This document shows, in pieces, positions 57,169-64,000 of a stretch of DNA of 64,000 nt. The notes beneath the pieces are model-generated. The model was given only the letters and a program-made list of their open reading frames with translations. It made no database searches and was not told the DNA's origin. This stretch comes from Mycolicibacterium peregrinum (lineage in GTDB: Bacteria; Actinomycetota; Actinomycetes; Mycobacteriales; Mycobacteriaceae): NCBI RefSeq assembly GCF_001665625.1, contig NZ_LZSY01000158.1, forward strand, positions 1 to 64,000, written 5' to 3'. The first letter of the stretch is position 1. Each line of letters starts with the position of its first letter. The position numbers and the translations under genes were made by a program.

Positions 57169-57867
57169 CGTGAAGTTCCGGGTCACCGACGGGTCAACCG
57201 GGATACCCGGGCCCGTGGTGGTGGAGACGGTCACCTTCTTGAGGTAACGACCCTTCGAGGAGGACGGCTTGGCCCGCAGCACCTCGTCGAGGGCGGCGCC
57301 GTAGTTCTCGGCCAGCTTGGCCTCGTCGAAGGACGCCTTGCCGATCACGAAGTGCAGGTTGGCCTGCTTGTCGACACGGAAGTTGATCTTGCCGCCCTTG
57401 ATGTCGGCCACAGCCTTGGTGACATCGGGGGTGACGGTGCCGGTCTTGGGGTTCGGCATCAGACCGCGCGGGCCCAGCACGCGGGCGATCTTTCCGACCT
57501 TGGCCATCTGATCCGGGGTGGCGATCGCGGCGTCGAAGTCCAGGAAACCGCCCTGGATCTTCTCGATCAGGTCGTCGCTGCCGACGACGTCGGCGCCGGC
57601 GGCCAGTGCCTGCTCAGCCTTCTCGCCGACGGCGAACACGGCGACGCGGGCGGTCTTACCGGTGCCGTGCGGCAGGTTGACGGTGCCGCGGACCATCTGG
57701 TCGGCCTTGCGGGGGTCGACGCCGAGGCGGATGGCGACCTCGACGGTGGCGTCCTGCTTCTTGGAGGAGGTCTCCTTGGCCAGCTTCGCGGCCTCAAGCG
57801 GGCTGTAGAGCTTGTCCCGGTCGACCTTCTCCGCGGCTTCGCGGTATGCCTTGCTGTTCTTGCTCAT
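57160..57867 (-). CDS. rplA: 50S ribosomal protein L1
   Basis: A 235-residue L1 of the ribosomal stalk. Typical segments: DRDKLYSPLEAAKLAKE at the N-terminus, VEVAIRLGVDPRKADQMVRG, and the rRNA-binding MPNPKTGTVTPDVTKAV. It follows rplK by 69 bp in the usual rplK-rplA order. The C-terminal codons GAG GCG TAG are repeated in tandem downstream (see the repeat entry). Confidence 0.99.
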   Translation of the reverse strand: MSKNSKAYREAAEKVDRDKLYSPLEAAKLAKETSSKKQDATVEVAIRLGVDPRKADQMVRGTVNLPHGTGKTARVAVFAVGEKAEQALAAGADVVGSDDLIEKIQGGFLDFDAAIATPDQMAKVGKIARVLGPRGLMPNPKTGTVTPDVTKAVADIKGGKINFRVDKQANLHFVIGKASFDEAKLAENYGAALDEVLRAKPSSSKGRYLKKVTVSTTTGPGIPVDPSVTRNFTEA

Positions 57868-57936
57868 TGAATCTCCAATTCAGAGTCTGTGGTTGGCGGG
57901 CCGAAGCGGGCCCTCCCACAATTGCTTGGTGCCGAA

Positions 57937-58365
57937 CTATTCGACCGTGATGCCCATGGAGCGGGCGGTGCCGGCGATGATCTTCGACGCGGCGTCGATG
58001 TCGTTGGCGTTGAGATCGGCCTTCTTGGTCTCAGCGATCTCGCGCACCTGATCCCAGGTCACCTTGGCGACCTTGGTCTTGTGCGGCTCGCCCGAGCCCT
58101 TCTGCACACCGGCTGCCTTGAGCAGCAGCTTGGCGGCGGGCGGGGTCTTCAGTGCGAACGTGAAGCTGCGGTCCTCGTAGACGGTGATCTCCACGGGGAT
58201 GACGTTTCCGCGCTGCGACTCGGTCGCGGCGTTGTACGCCTTGCAGAACTCCATGATGTTGACGCCGTGCTGGCCAAGCGCAGGACCGACTGGCGGGGCG
58301 GGGTTGGCCTGCCCGGCCTGGATCTGCAGCTTGATGAGCCCGGCGACCTTCTTCTTCGGGGCCAT
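57937..58365 (-). CDS. rplK: 50S ribosomal protein L11
   Basis: A 142-residue L11, the thiostrepton/GTPase-centre protein, which also senses deacylated tRNA for RelA. It opens MAPKKKVAGLIKLQIQAGQA and contains PPVGPALGQHGVNIMEFCK. AAAGGAAC precedes the ATG. It lies 70 bp after nusG and before rplA. Confidence 0.99.
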   Translation of the reverse strand: MAPKKKVAGLIKLQIQAGQANPAPPVGPALGQHGVNIMEFCKAYNAATESQRGNVIPVEITVYEDRSFTFALKTPPAAKLLLKAAGVQKGSGEPHKTKVAKVTWDQVREIAETKKADLNANDIDAASKIIAGTARSMGITVE

Positions 58366-58435
58366 GCTTCTGGTGTTCCTTTACTTGCTCATCCAAGGGC
58401 GCGTAAACGCCCGTTGTTTCTAGCCGCTGTGGCGA

Positions 58436-59266
58436 CTAAATCTTGGAGACCTGGTTGAAGGTCAGTTCGACCGGAGTCTCGCGGCCGAAGATGGAGACCA
58501 GCACCTTGAGCTTCTGCTGCTCGGCGTTGACCTCGCTGATGGAGGCGGGCAGCGTCGCGAACGGGCCGTCCATGACGGTGACGGACTCGCCGACCTCGAA
58601 ATCGACCAGGATCTCGGGCCGTTCCAAGGTGGCCTCGGTGCTGGCACCGGGGGTGGCGGTGGCGCTGGACTTGGCGGGCTTCTTGGCCGCGCCCTGCGGC
58701 AGCAGGAACTTCACCACGTCGTTCAGCGACAGCGGGGACGGACGCGACGTGGCGCCGACGAAGCCGGTGACGCCGGGGGTGTTGCGCACCGCGCCCCACG
58801 ACTCGTCGTTGAGCTCCATGCGGACCAGGATGTAGCCGGGCAGCACCTTGCGGTTGACCTGCTTGCGCTGGCCGTTCTTGATCTCGGTGACCTCTTCGGT
58901 GGGCACCTCGACCTGGAAGATGTAGTCGCCGACGTCCAGGTTCTGCACGCGGGTCTCGAGGTTGGCTTTCACCTTGTTCTCGTAACCGGCGTACGAGTGG
59001 ATGACGTACCAGTCGCCGGGCTTGAGGCGCAGTTCCTTCTTGAGCGCGACTGCCGGGTCCTCGTCTTCGTCGACTTCGTCGACCGCGGGCGCCTCTTCGG
59101 CGGCTTCGTCGGCCGGAGCCTCTTCGGCCTCGTCGGCCGAGTCGGTCTCGTCGACCGAGTCGGCCGCTACAACCTCTTGGCCCTCAGCCGATTCATCGGT
59201 TTGCGACTCGACGCCGTCGACGTCAACGGTCTCGGCAACGGTCTCGTCGCCGTCGAACGTGGTCAC
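58436..59266 (-). CDS. nusG: Transcription antitermination factor NusG
   Basis: A 276-residue NusG, coupling RNA polymerase to ribosomes and Rho. The N-terminal NGN domain begins at about residue 84 (KPGDWYVIHSYAGYENKVK) and the KOW domain is near 220 (FEVGESVTVMDGPFATLPAS). The first 80 residues are an acidic Glu/Asp/Ala-rich extension common to actinobacterial NusG. The GTG start follows GAGAGGAC. It comes after secE by 27 bp. Confidence 0.98.
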   Translation of the reverse strand: MTTFDGDETVAETVDVDGVESQTDESAEGQEVVAADSVDETDSADEAEEAPADEAAEEAPAVDEVDEDEDPAVALKKELRLKPGDWYVIHSYAGYENKVKANLETRVQNLDVGDYIFQVEVPTEEVTEIKNGQRKQVNRKVLPGYILVRMELNDESWGAVRNTPGVTGFVGATSRPSPLSLNDVVKFLLPQGAAKKPAKSSATATPGASTEATLERPEILVDFEVGESVTVMDGPFATLPASISEVNAEQQKLKVLVSIFGRETPVELTFNQVSKI

Positions 59267-59293
59267 GTTGTCAGTCCTCTCTCAAATTCCGGA

Positions 59294-59761
59294 TCAGGTG
59301 CCGAACACGAGCGACACCAGCCGCGCCAGGCCCAGGTCGGCGCCGGAGATCAGCGCCACCATGAACACCAGGAAGACCAGCACCACCGAGGTGTAGCTGA
59401 CCATCTGCTTGCGGTTCGGCCAGATCACCTTGCGGAGCTCGGCAACGACCTGCTTCAGGTAGTTGACGACGAACATGATCGGGTTGCGCGACGGCCCGGT
59501 CTTCTTGGCCTTCGCGTTCTTCTTGGCCTTCTTCGACTTACCGGAGTCGGCCTTGGCATCATCGCTCGACGCGTCGCCCTCGGCGGCGTCGTCACCGTCG
59601 GCCTCACCAGTTGCACCACGACGGCTCCGCTTGCCGGTCGGGCGCAGCGGCCGGGTCACCACCGCGGTCTGACCGTGCGAGGTGTCCGTTGCCCCGGTGT
59701 CGGTGCCGGTGTCGGTTCCAGTGTCGTCTGCGGAGCCGGCACCTTCGCGCTCGTCGCTCAC
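59294..59761 (-). CDS. secE: Preprotein translocase subunit SecE
   Basis: A 155-residue SecE of the SecYEG channel. The conserved part is the last 60 residues: FVVNYLKQVVAELRKVIWPNRKQM, split across the amphipathic helix, then the single TM helix SVVLVFLVFMVALISGADLG. The N-terminal 95 residues are low-complexity, including a small Thr/Gly/Asp repeat (TGTDTGTDTGATD) and a Lys-rich run. A GTG start at VSDEREGAGS is used, with AAAGG ahead. Confidence 0.94.
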   Translation of the reverse strand: MSDEREGAGSADDTGTDTGTDTGATDTSHGQTAVVTRPLRPTGKRSRRGATGEADGDDAAEGDASSDDAKADSGKSKKAKKNAKAKKTGPSRNPIMFVVNYLKQVVAELRKVIWPNRKQMVSYTSVVLVFLVFMVALISGADLGLARLVSLVFGT

Positions 59762-59831
59762 CGCATGCCTTTCATCCTGGTTTGTGTGTCCACCTTCCAG
59801 TGTCCACACGTTGTCGAGTATTCAGTTTGAG

Positions 59832-59904
<73 letters not shown>

Positions 59905-60076
59905 CTGTTGGTGACTTTCTGGCGCTTTCGTCACCGTACTGCGCCGAGGCTTACACAATTCGCGCGCGGCCCGTTCGATGGTCAAGCCGACGGACAGCGC
60001 GCTGAAATGGGAAAAACCCCGAGTGCCGAGTGTACCCGGCAGGGGCCCGAGAAACTAATCGCGCCCCTGCTGACGA

Positions 60077-60586
60077 CTACTCGCCGGCGGCCTTCCGCAT
60101 GACCTTGCCGGTTTCCGGATCCCACTTGACCTGGATGGAGTCGTCGGCGTCGTGACCCATCATCGTGGTGATGGCTTCGAGGACCACCTCACCGTTGTCG
60201 TCGGTGCACACGTTGTGCGTGACGACGATGTCCGCGCCGAAGCGCTCCTCGACCGAGGCGACCTCCATGACGGCGTGCAGCTGATCGCCGGCCTTGAGCG
60301 GCTTGCGGTACAGGAATTTCTGGTCCACCTGGACGATCTGCTTGGTTTCCATGCCGATGTCGACGTTCTGGAAGAAGTGTTCCTGCACCAGCAGCGCCAG
60401 GGTGGAGGCGAAGGTCAGCGGTGCGACCAGGGTGTCGTGGCCGAGTTCGGCGGCGGCAGCCTCATCGTGGCTGGCCGGGTCCATGGCCTTGACGGCCTTG
60501 GCGTACTGGCGGATCTGCTCGCGGCCGATCAGGAAGGGGTACGGATACTTCCAGACCATTCCTCGGATGTCAGCCTTGAGTGCCAT
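60077..60586 (-). CDS. hadC: (3R)-hydroxyacyl-ACP dehydratase subunit HadC
   Basis: A 169-residue hotdog-fold subunit lacking the hydratase catalytic motif; it pairs with HadB to form the HadBC dehydratase of FAS-II, acting on longer meromycolate chains. It begins MALKADIRGMVWKYPYPFLIG and includes PASHDEAAAAELGHDTLVAPLTF. The ATG with AAGGAG ahead is used; the upstream in-frame extension is rejected. It lies 13 bp after hadB. Confidence 0.96.
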   Translation of the reverse strand: MALKADIRGMVWKYPYPFLIGREQIRQYAKAVKAMDPASHDEAAAAELGHDTLVAPLTFASTLALLVQEHFFQNVDIGMETKQIVQVDQKFLYRKPLKAGDQLHAVMEVASVEERFGADIVVTHNVCTDDNGEVVLEAITTMMGHDADDSIQVKWDPETGKVMRKAAGE

Positions 60587-60599
60587 GGCCCAGAACTCC

Positions 60600-61028
60600 T
60601 TACGCCAGTTTCGCGGTCGCTGTGGCCCGCCCGAAGATCTTCTTTCCGCCTGCGGTGGCCGAGATGGCGAGAGTGACCAGCTTCTGCTCGGGGTCGACGG
60701 ACTTGACCCGTCCGTTGAAGACGATCTCGGCGCCCACACCGTCGTTGGGGACGGGCACCACCGCGGTGAAGCGGACGTTGTACTCGGTCACGGCGGCCGG
60801 GTCGCCGACCCATCCGGTGACGTAGCCGCCGCCGAGGCCCATGGTCAGCATGCCGTGGGCGATCGCGGTGTCGAGGCCGACCTGCTTGGCGATCTCGTCG
60901 TCCCAGTGGATCGGGTTGAGGTCACCGGACACACCGGCGTAGTTGACCAGGTCTCCACGGGTCAGCGGGATCACCCGCTCCGGAAGCGTGTCACCGACCT
61001 GAACTGAACTGAACTCGCGCAGCGCCAT
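60600..61028 (-). CDS. hadB: (3R)-hydroxyacyl-ACP dehydratase subunit HadB
   Basis: A 142-residue catalytic subunit. The hydratase 2 motif is GVSGDLNPIHWDDEIA, with catalytic Asp36 and His41. It dehydrates 3-hydroxyacyl-ACP in FAS-II elongation as a heterodimer with HadA or HadC. The ATG overlaps the hadA stop by one base. It is the Rv0636 equivalent. Confidence 0.98.
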   Translation of the reverse strand: MALREFSSVQVGDTLPERVIPLTRGDLVNYAGVSGDLNPIHWDDEIAKQVGLDTAIAHGMLTMGLGGGYVTGWVGDPAAVTEYNVRFTAVVPVPNDGVGAEIVFNGRVKSVDPEQKLVTLAISATAGGKKIFGRATATAKLA

Positions 61029-61492
61029 CAGTTAAAACCCTCTTCTCCGTCGCCCGCACGCCCGGCCAGGGTCGTGTAGGCCTCCTGGACCACGTCACCT
61101 TTGTCGTCGGTGATGATGTTCTTGGTCACGATGATGTCGGTGCCGTGCGCCTTGCGCACGGAATGCACGTACACGTCGCAGTACAGCTTGTCACCGGCCT
61201 TGACCGGCTTCAGGAACTTCAGCTCCTGATCGACCTGGACGATCTGGGCATCCTGGATGCCGATGTCGGCCCACTCGAAGAATGCCCACTGCGCCTGGTA
61301 ACCGAAGATGCAGATGAAGGTCAGCGGCGCCGGCAGCGAGTCGTGGCCGATCTCTGCCGCGGCAGCCTCGTCGTGGAAGAACGCATCGTCGTTCTTGACC
61401 GCGATCGCATGCTCGCGGATCTTCTCGCGTCCGACTTCGTAATGCTCAGGATGCCGATAATGCATCCCGACGATGCTGGTCGAAAGAGCCAC
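61028..61492 (-). CDS. hadA: (3R)-hydroxyacyl-ACP dehydratase subunit HadA
   Basis: A 154-residue substrate-binding hotdog subunit. Conserved segments are VGREKIREHAIAVKNDD, HDEAAAAEIGHDSLPAPLTF and QVDQELKFLKPVKAGDKLYC. In M. tuberculosis this subunit carries the Cys61 site linked to thiacetazone/isoxyl action; the nearby Cys of TFICIFGYQ is present here. GTG start, one-base overlap with hadB. It follows rpmG by 9 bp, so all four genes are one operon. Confidence 0.98.
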   Translation of the reverse strand: MALSTSIVGMHYRHPEHYEVGREKIREHAIAVKNDDAFFHDEAAAAEIGHDSLPAPLTFICIFGYQAQWAFFEWADIGIQDAQIVQVDQELKFLKPVKAGDKLYCDVYVHSVRKAHGTDIIVTKNIITDDKGDVVQEAYTTLAGRAGDGEEGFN

Positions 61493-61501
61493 AGCGAATG
61501 G

Positions 61502-61669
61502 CTATCGCGACTCTTTGTGCGGCTGGTGGGTGCCGCAATTGGGGCAGAACTTCTTGATCTCGAGCCGGTCGGGATCGTTGCGGCGGTTCTTCTTGGTGAT
61601 GTAGTTGCGGTGCTTGCACACCTCGCACGCCAAAGTGATCTTCGGCCGTACGTCGGTACTCGACGCCAC
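61502..61669 (-). CDS. rpmG: 50S ribosomal protein L33, zinc-binding (C+) form
   Basis: A 55-residue L33 read from a GTG start: [20 protein letters not shown], then [20 protein letters not shown] and [15 protein letters not shown]. The two CxxC pairs (Cys15/18 and Cys42/45) mark the zinc-holding version used under zinc-replete conditions. GGGAG precedes the start. It heads the hadABC operon, as Rv0634B does. It is short and easily missed in automated calls. Confidence 0.97.
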
Positions 61670-61715
61670 GTCAGTTCTCCCTGCTCAAAATCACGCTCTG
61701 CTTTTGATGTTCCTG

Positions 61716-61789
61716 TAGCGGTGGGGAGGCTCGATCTCCCGACCTCACGATTATGAGTCGTGCGCTCTAACCAGCTGAGCTACACCGCC
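61716..61789 (-). tRNA. tRNA-Met (CAT anticodon)
   Basis: A 74-nt cloverleaf with acceptor GGCGGTG/CACCGCT (a G-U first pair), D arm GCTC/GAGC, anticodon loop CTCATAA and T arm GGGAG/CTCCC. The paired first base indicates the elongator rather than initiator type. The discriminator is A. Confidence 0.96.
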
Positions 61790-61858
61790 CCGGATGGTCC
61801 CAGGTGGGGCTCCACGTCCGGATACTCCCGCGTCGCTTCGCTCGCCTGGCGTCCACCG

Positions 61859-61931
61859 AGCCCCCTAACGGAATCGAACCGTTGACCTTTTCCTTACCAT
61901 GGAAACGCTCTGCCGACTGAGCTAAGGGGGC
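61859..61931 (-). tRNA. tRNA-Thr (GGT anticodon)
   Basis: A 73-nt cloverleaf with acceptor GCCCCCT/AGGGGGC, D arm GCTC/GAGC, anticodon stem TTTCC/GGAAA with loop ATGGTAA (anticodon GGT) and T arm AACGG/CCGTT. It is 69 bp from tRNA-Met on the same strand. Confidence 0.96.
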
Positions 61932-62041
61932 TTGTCCCGCAGCGTTGCGGCTGCGGGGCCTTAAAGAGGGTACAACCTCCCCGGCAGCCAAACCAAACCG
62001 CAGGTCAGCGCGGCCGCCGGGGAGCTGTTTTGCCTGGTCGG

Positions 62042-63277
62042 TTAATCCAGAAGCCAATCGTTGGGCGCGAACAGCTCGCAGTGCACCCGCTCGTGGGCGA
62101 TTCCCCGGTCGCTCAGCTGGGTGCGGACCGCCTCGACGAATCCGGCCCCGCCACACAGGTAGTACGCGGCGTCGGCGGGCAGATCGATCCCGTCGAGCTT
62201 GAGCAGTCCGGCGTGCACGCCGGCCGCCCCTCCGGTGACACCGTCCTCGTACCAGAGGTCGAGGCCGGCGCTGGGCAGCGCGTCGATCAGCTCGCGCTGG
62301 CGTTCGCGCATCGGTTGGCCGCTGTCGCTGCGGTCGGCGTGCAGGACCCGCACCTGGGTGTCGGGCGCCTCGGCGGCCAGGAACTCCAGGATGCCGACCA
62401 TCGGGGTGATCCCGATGCCCGCCGAGACCAGCACCAGAGGTCCGTCAGGTTTGCCGCCGGTGTACAGGTCGCCGAACGGCAGCGTGACGTCCAGCAGGTC
62501 GCCGATGCACAGGTTGGCCCGGATCCAGGACGACACCTCGCCGGCGGGCTGGTCTGCGACGGCGTCAACAGGCTTGACCGCAAATGTCAGATCGGTGGAT
62601 CCTGGCGCGCCGACGAGGCTGTACTGGCGTAGCTGGCGGGCGCCGTCGGGAAGCGTGACGCCGACCGAGACGTATTGCCCGGCAATGAAGTTGACGGGTT
62701 CTGCGGCGCGGACCGTGACCAGCACGGCACCCGAAGGGTCGTCGACGCGGGAGACGACGCGCAAGCGCCGGAAGACGTCACCGGGTGCCACACCGGCACC
62801 GGCGTAGAGGTCACGCTCCAGGGCGATCAGGGTGTCGGCCATGATCCAGTAGACGCGGTCCCAGGCCTCGGCCACCTCGGGCGTCACGGTGTCGGCGCCC
62901 AGTACCTCGACGATCGCGGCGAAGAGGTTGTCGTGCACGATCGGGTACTGGTCGGCGGTGATGCCCAGCGAGGCGTGCTTGTGGCCGATCCGGGCCAGCA
63001 GCGCCGACGGGTGGGGCAGGTCGGGGTTCACCAGGTGGGTGGCGAACGTGGCGATGGACGCTGCCAGCGCGCGCTGCTGGGCGCCCTGGGCCTGGTTGCC
63101 GCGGTTGAACAGGTTGCGCAGCAGCTCGGGGTGGTTGGCGAACAGCCGGCGGTAGAACTCCGAGGTGATCTCGTCGATGTGCGCGCCGATGAGAGGCAGT
63201 GTCGCGGAGACGATCTCGGCGTGCTTGGGCTCCAGTTCGTCGCGTACCGCAGACGGCTCGGGGCTGGTGACGGTCAT
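62042..63277 (-). CDS. hmp: Flavohaemoprotein / nitric oxide dioxygenase
   Basis: A 411-residue three-domain enzyme that turns nitric oxide into nitrate. The globin domain (about 12-145) carries the probable proximal haem His101 in IGHKHASLGI; the FAD domain has RQYSLVGAPG, and the NAD domain has VLVSAGIGITPMVGIL and YYLCGGAGFVEAV. The ATG overlaps the nsrR stop (ATGA), so the two are coupled. Length is normal for Hmp. Confidence 0.93.
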   Translation of the reverse strand: MTVTSPEPSAVRDELEPKHAEIVSATLPLIGAHIDEITSEFYRRLFANHPELLRNLFNRGNQAQGAQQRALAASIATFATHLVNPDLPHPSALLARIGHKHASLGITADQYPIVHDNLFAAIVEVLGADTVTPEVAEAWDRVYWIMADTLIALERDLYAGAGVAPGDVFRRLRVVSRVDDPSGAVLVTVRAAEPVNFIAGQYVSVGVTLPDGARQLRQYSLVGAPGSTDLTFAVKPVDAVADQPAGEVSSWIRANLCIGDLLDVTLPFGDLYTGGKPDGPLVLVSAGIGITPMVGILEFLAAEAPDTQVRVLHADRSDSGQPMRERQRELIDALPSAGLDLWYEDGVTGGAAGVHAGLLKLDGIDLPADAAYYLCGGAGFVEAVRTQLSDRGIAHERVHCELFAPNDWLLD

Positions 63278-63726
63278 CGGGGATTCCTTTCAGGGGTGGT
63301 GAGTTGCAGAACAATCGGTAGGCGGCTGTCAGCCGTCAGGTCTGTGACGGTGTATCGGTCGAGTTCGCGATAGAACGCCTCCTTTGCGTCGGCCAGCACC
63401 CGGCGTAGCCGGCAGGCTGCGATGAGCGGGCATGGGGAGTCCCCGCCGCATTCGATGACCTCGCGGTCCCCTTCGAGTTCGCGCACCAGCCAGCCGATCG
63501 AGGCATTGCGCCCGGCCTCGGTGAGCACCAGTCCCCCGACCCGGCCGCGCCGCGCGTGCACCATGCCGAGCTCGGACAGCTTGGAGACGGCCTTGGCGAC
63601 GTGATGCTCGGAGGCGTTGGCGCCCGAGGCGATGGTGCGGGTGGTGATGCGCCGGTCCTCGGTCTCTCCCGAGGACAGCAGCATCAGCGTGCGCAGTCCT
63701 AGGTCGGTGAACCGGGTGAGGTGCAT
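63274..63726 (-). CDS. nsrR: Rrf2 family nitric oxide-sensing repressor NsrR
   Basis: A 150-residue Rrf2 regulator. The winged helix (RTLMLLSSG, IASGANASEHHVAKAVSKL) precedes three cysteines Cys93, Cys99 and Cys105 in ECGGDSPCPLIAACRL, positioned as in iron-sulfur NsrR proteins. Loss of the cluster on nitric oxide exposure would free hmp expression. It is translationally coupled to hmp, and a perfect palindrome lies 21-35 bp upstream of its start. Confidence 0.92.
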   Translation of the reverse strand: MHLTRFTDLGLRTLMLLSSGETEDRRITTRTIASGANASEHHVAKAVSKLSELGMVHARRGRVGGLVLTEAGRNASIGWLVRELEGDREVIECGGDSPCPLIAACRLRRVLADAKEAFYRELDRYTVTDLTADSRLPIVLQLTTPERNPR

Positions 63727-63746
63727 ACCGATGACGCTAGTAATTC

Positions 63747-63761
63747 CGCATTTTTGATGCG
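63747..63761. promoter_or_regulatory. NsrR operator candidate
   Basis: CGCAT-TTTTG-ATGCG is a perfect 5-bp inverted repeat with a 5-bp spacer, 21 bp upstream of the nsrR start. This is where an autoregulatory site would cover the promoter of nsrR-hmp. Rrf2 regulators bind short AT-centred palindromes of this kind. Assignment is inferred. Confidence 0.6.
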
Positions 63762-63860
63762 AGTTTTATCGGTGTGGGTTCAAACACGTCATGACGTGCG
63801 GTTTTTGGACCTGCAGGGATGCGCGAAGAAGGCGACGCGGGGCACCAATACGCTGAACGC

Positions 63861-64000
63861 ATGTCCGAGCCCAACGCCCAAGACCGCTTGTACTTCCGGC
63901 AGTTGCTGTCGGGCCGCGACTACGCGGCCGGCGACCCGATCGCCCAGCAGATGCGCAACTTCTCGTATCTGATCGGGGACCGCGAGACGGGCGACGCGGT
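63861..64000 (+). CDS. MBL-fold hydrolase, glyoxalase II-like (5' part only)
   Basis: The first 46 residues are present: MSEPNAQDRLYFRQLLSGRD, then YAAGDPIAQQMRNFSYLIGD and RETGDA, after which the window ends. This matches the N-terminus of Rv0634c, a metallo-beta-lactamase-fold hydrolase annotated as glyoxalase II. The zinc-binding HxHxDH motif lies beyond the end. It is divergent from nsrR; the 134-bp gap holds the NsrR palindrome. Confidence 0.85.
   Translation, partial: MSEPNAQDRLYFRQLLSGRDYAAGDPIAQQMRNFSYLIGDRETGDA

Noticed and set aside
61446..61628. A 60-codon minus-strand frame at the rpmG locus
   Set aside because: It is out of frame with L33, which has both zinc CxxC pairs and a ribosome site.

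Overview
The window is chromosomal DNA from a mycobacterium, most likely an environmental Mycolicibacterium-type species. The evidence is the high GC content, the hadA-hadB-hadC mycolic-acid dehydratase genes, two MmaA-type mycolate methyltransferases, an MceG/Mkl ATPase, the mycofactocin precursor gene, and gene order matching the M. tuberculosis Rv0634-Rv0692 region in reverse orientation. The species was not determined. No phage, insertion sequence, CRISPR array or rRNA operon was seen.

Layout. 0-5 kb: the edge of the mycofactocin cluster (mftB partial, mftA, divergent mftR), a PhyH-type dioxygenase, an ECF sigma factor coupled to a triple-VOC protein, and a ferredoxin-reductase-like flavoprotein. 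5-10.1 kb: an arginine/ornithine module, with an AsnC regulator divergent from ddaH-rocD-rocE-usp. In M. tuberculosis the equivalent genes are at Rv2319c-Rv2324, so this block sits in a different place here. 10.1-13 kb: a mycofactocin-type SDR, a SHOCT membrane protein and a cutinase. 13-17.4 kb: the str operon (rpsL, rpsG, fusA, tuf). 17.6-20.4 kb: a TetR regulator, two DUF3558 (putative) lipoproteins, and two DUF3060 exported proteins. 20.4-24.5 kb: a coupled fatty-acid operon fadE8-echA4-paaX-echA5. 24.5-27 kb: a PAP2 membrane phosphatase and endonuclease IV, bracketed by two clusters of the same palindromic repeat. 27-34.5 kb: rpoB-rpoC.

35-38.6 kb: an internally duplicated membrane protein, mkl, and rplJ-rplL with an L10-type leader. 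38.7-46 kb: a DUF1772/HxlR divergent pair and a four-gene group running EEP nuclease, GH38 alpha-mannosidase, an uncharacterised Rv0649-like protein and a ROK sugar kinase. 46-52.9 kb: small accessory units, each with its own local regulator and a visible palindrome (WYL regulator/DinB pair; TetR/MpaB oxygenase), followed by an ABC1 kinase and the lipG hydrolase. 53-57 kb: two mycolate SAM methyltransferases and a YCII(DGP)-ECF42-type sigma module. 57-62 kb: rplK-rplA, secE-nusG, tRNA-Trp, hadABC, rpmG, tRNA-Met and tRNA-Thr. 62-64 kb: nsrR-hmp nitric oxide detoxification and the start of a glyoxalase II-like gene.

The core (transcription, translation, FAS-II) is typical. The points most worth a second look are the intergenic palindromic repeat family around the PAP2/nfo genes, a Pro-to-Ser change in a normally invariant RpoB motif next to the rifampicin region, a 33-bp tandem repeat built on the 3' end of rplA, the coupled GH38/Rv0649-like/ROK operon, and several divergent regulator-target pairs with clear palindromic operators. 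All functions are assigned by reading motifs and recalled family similarity; no database search was run.
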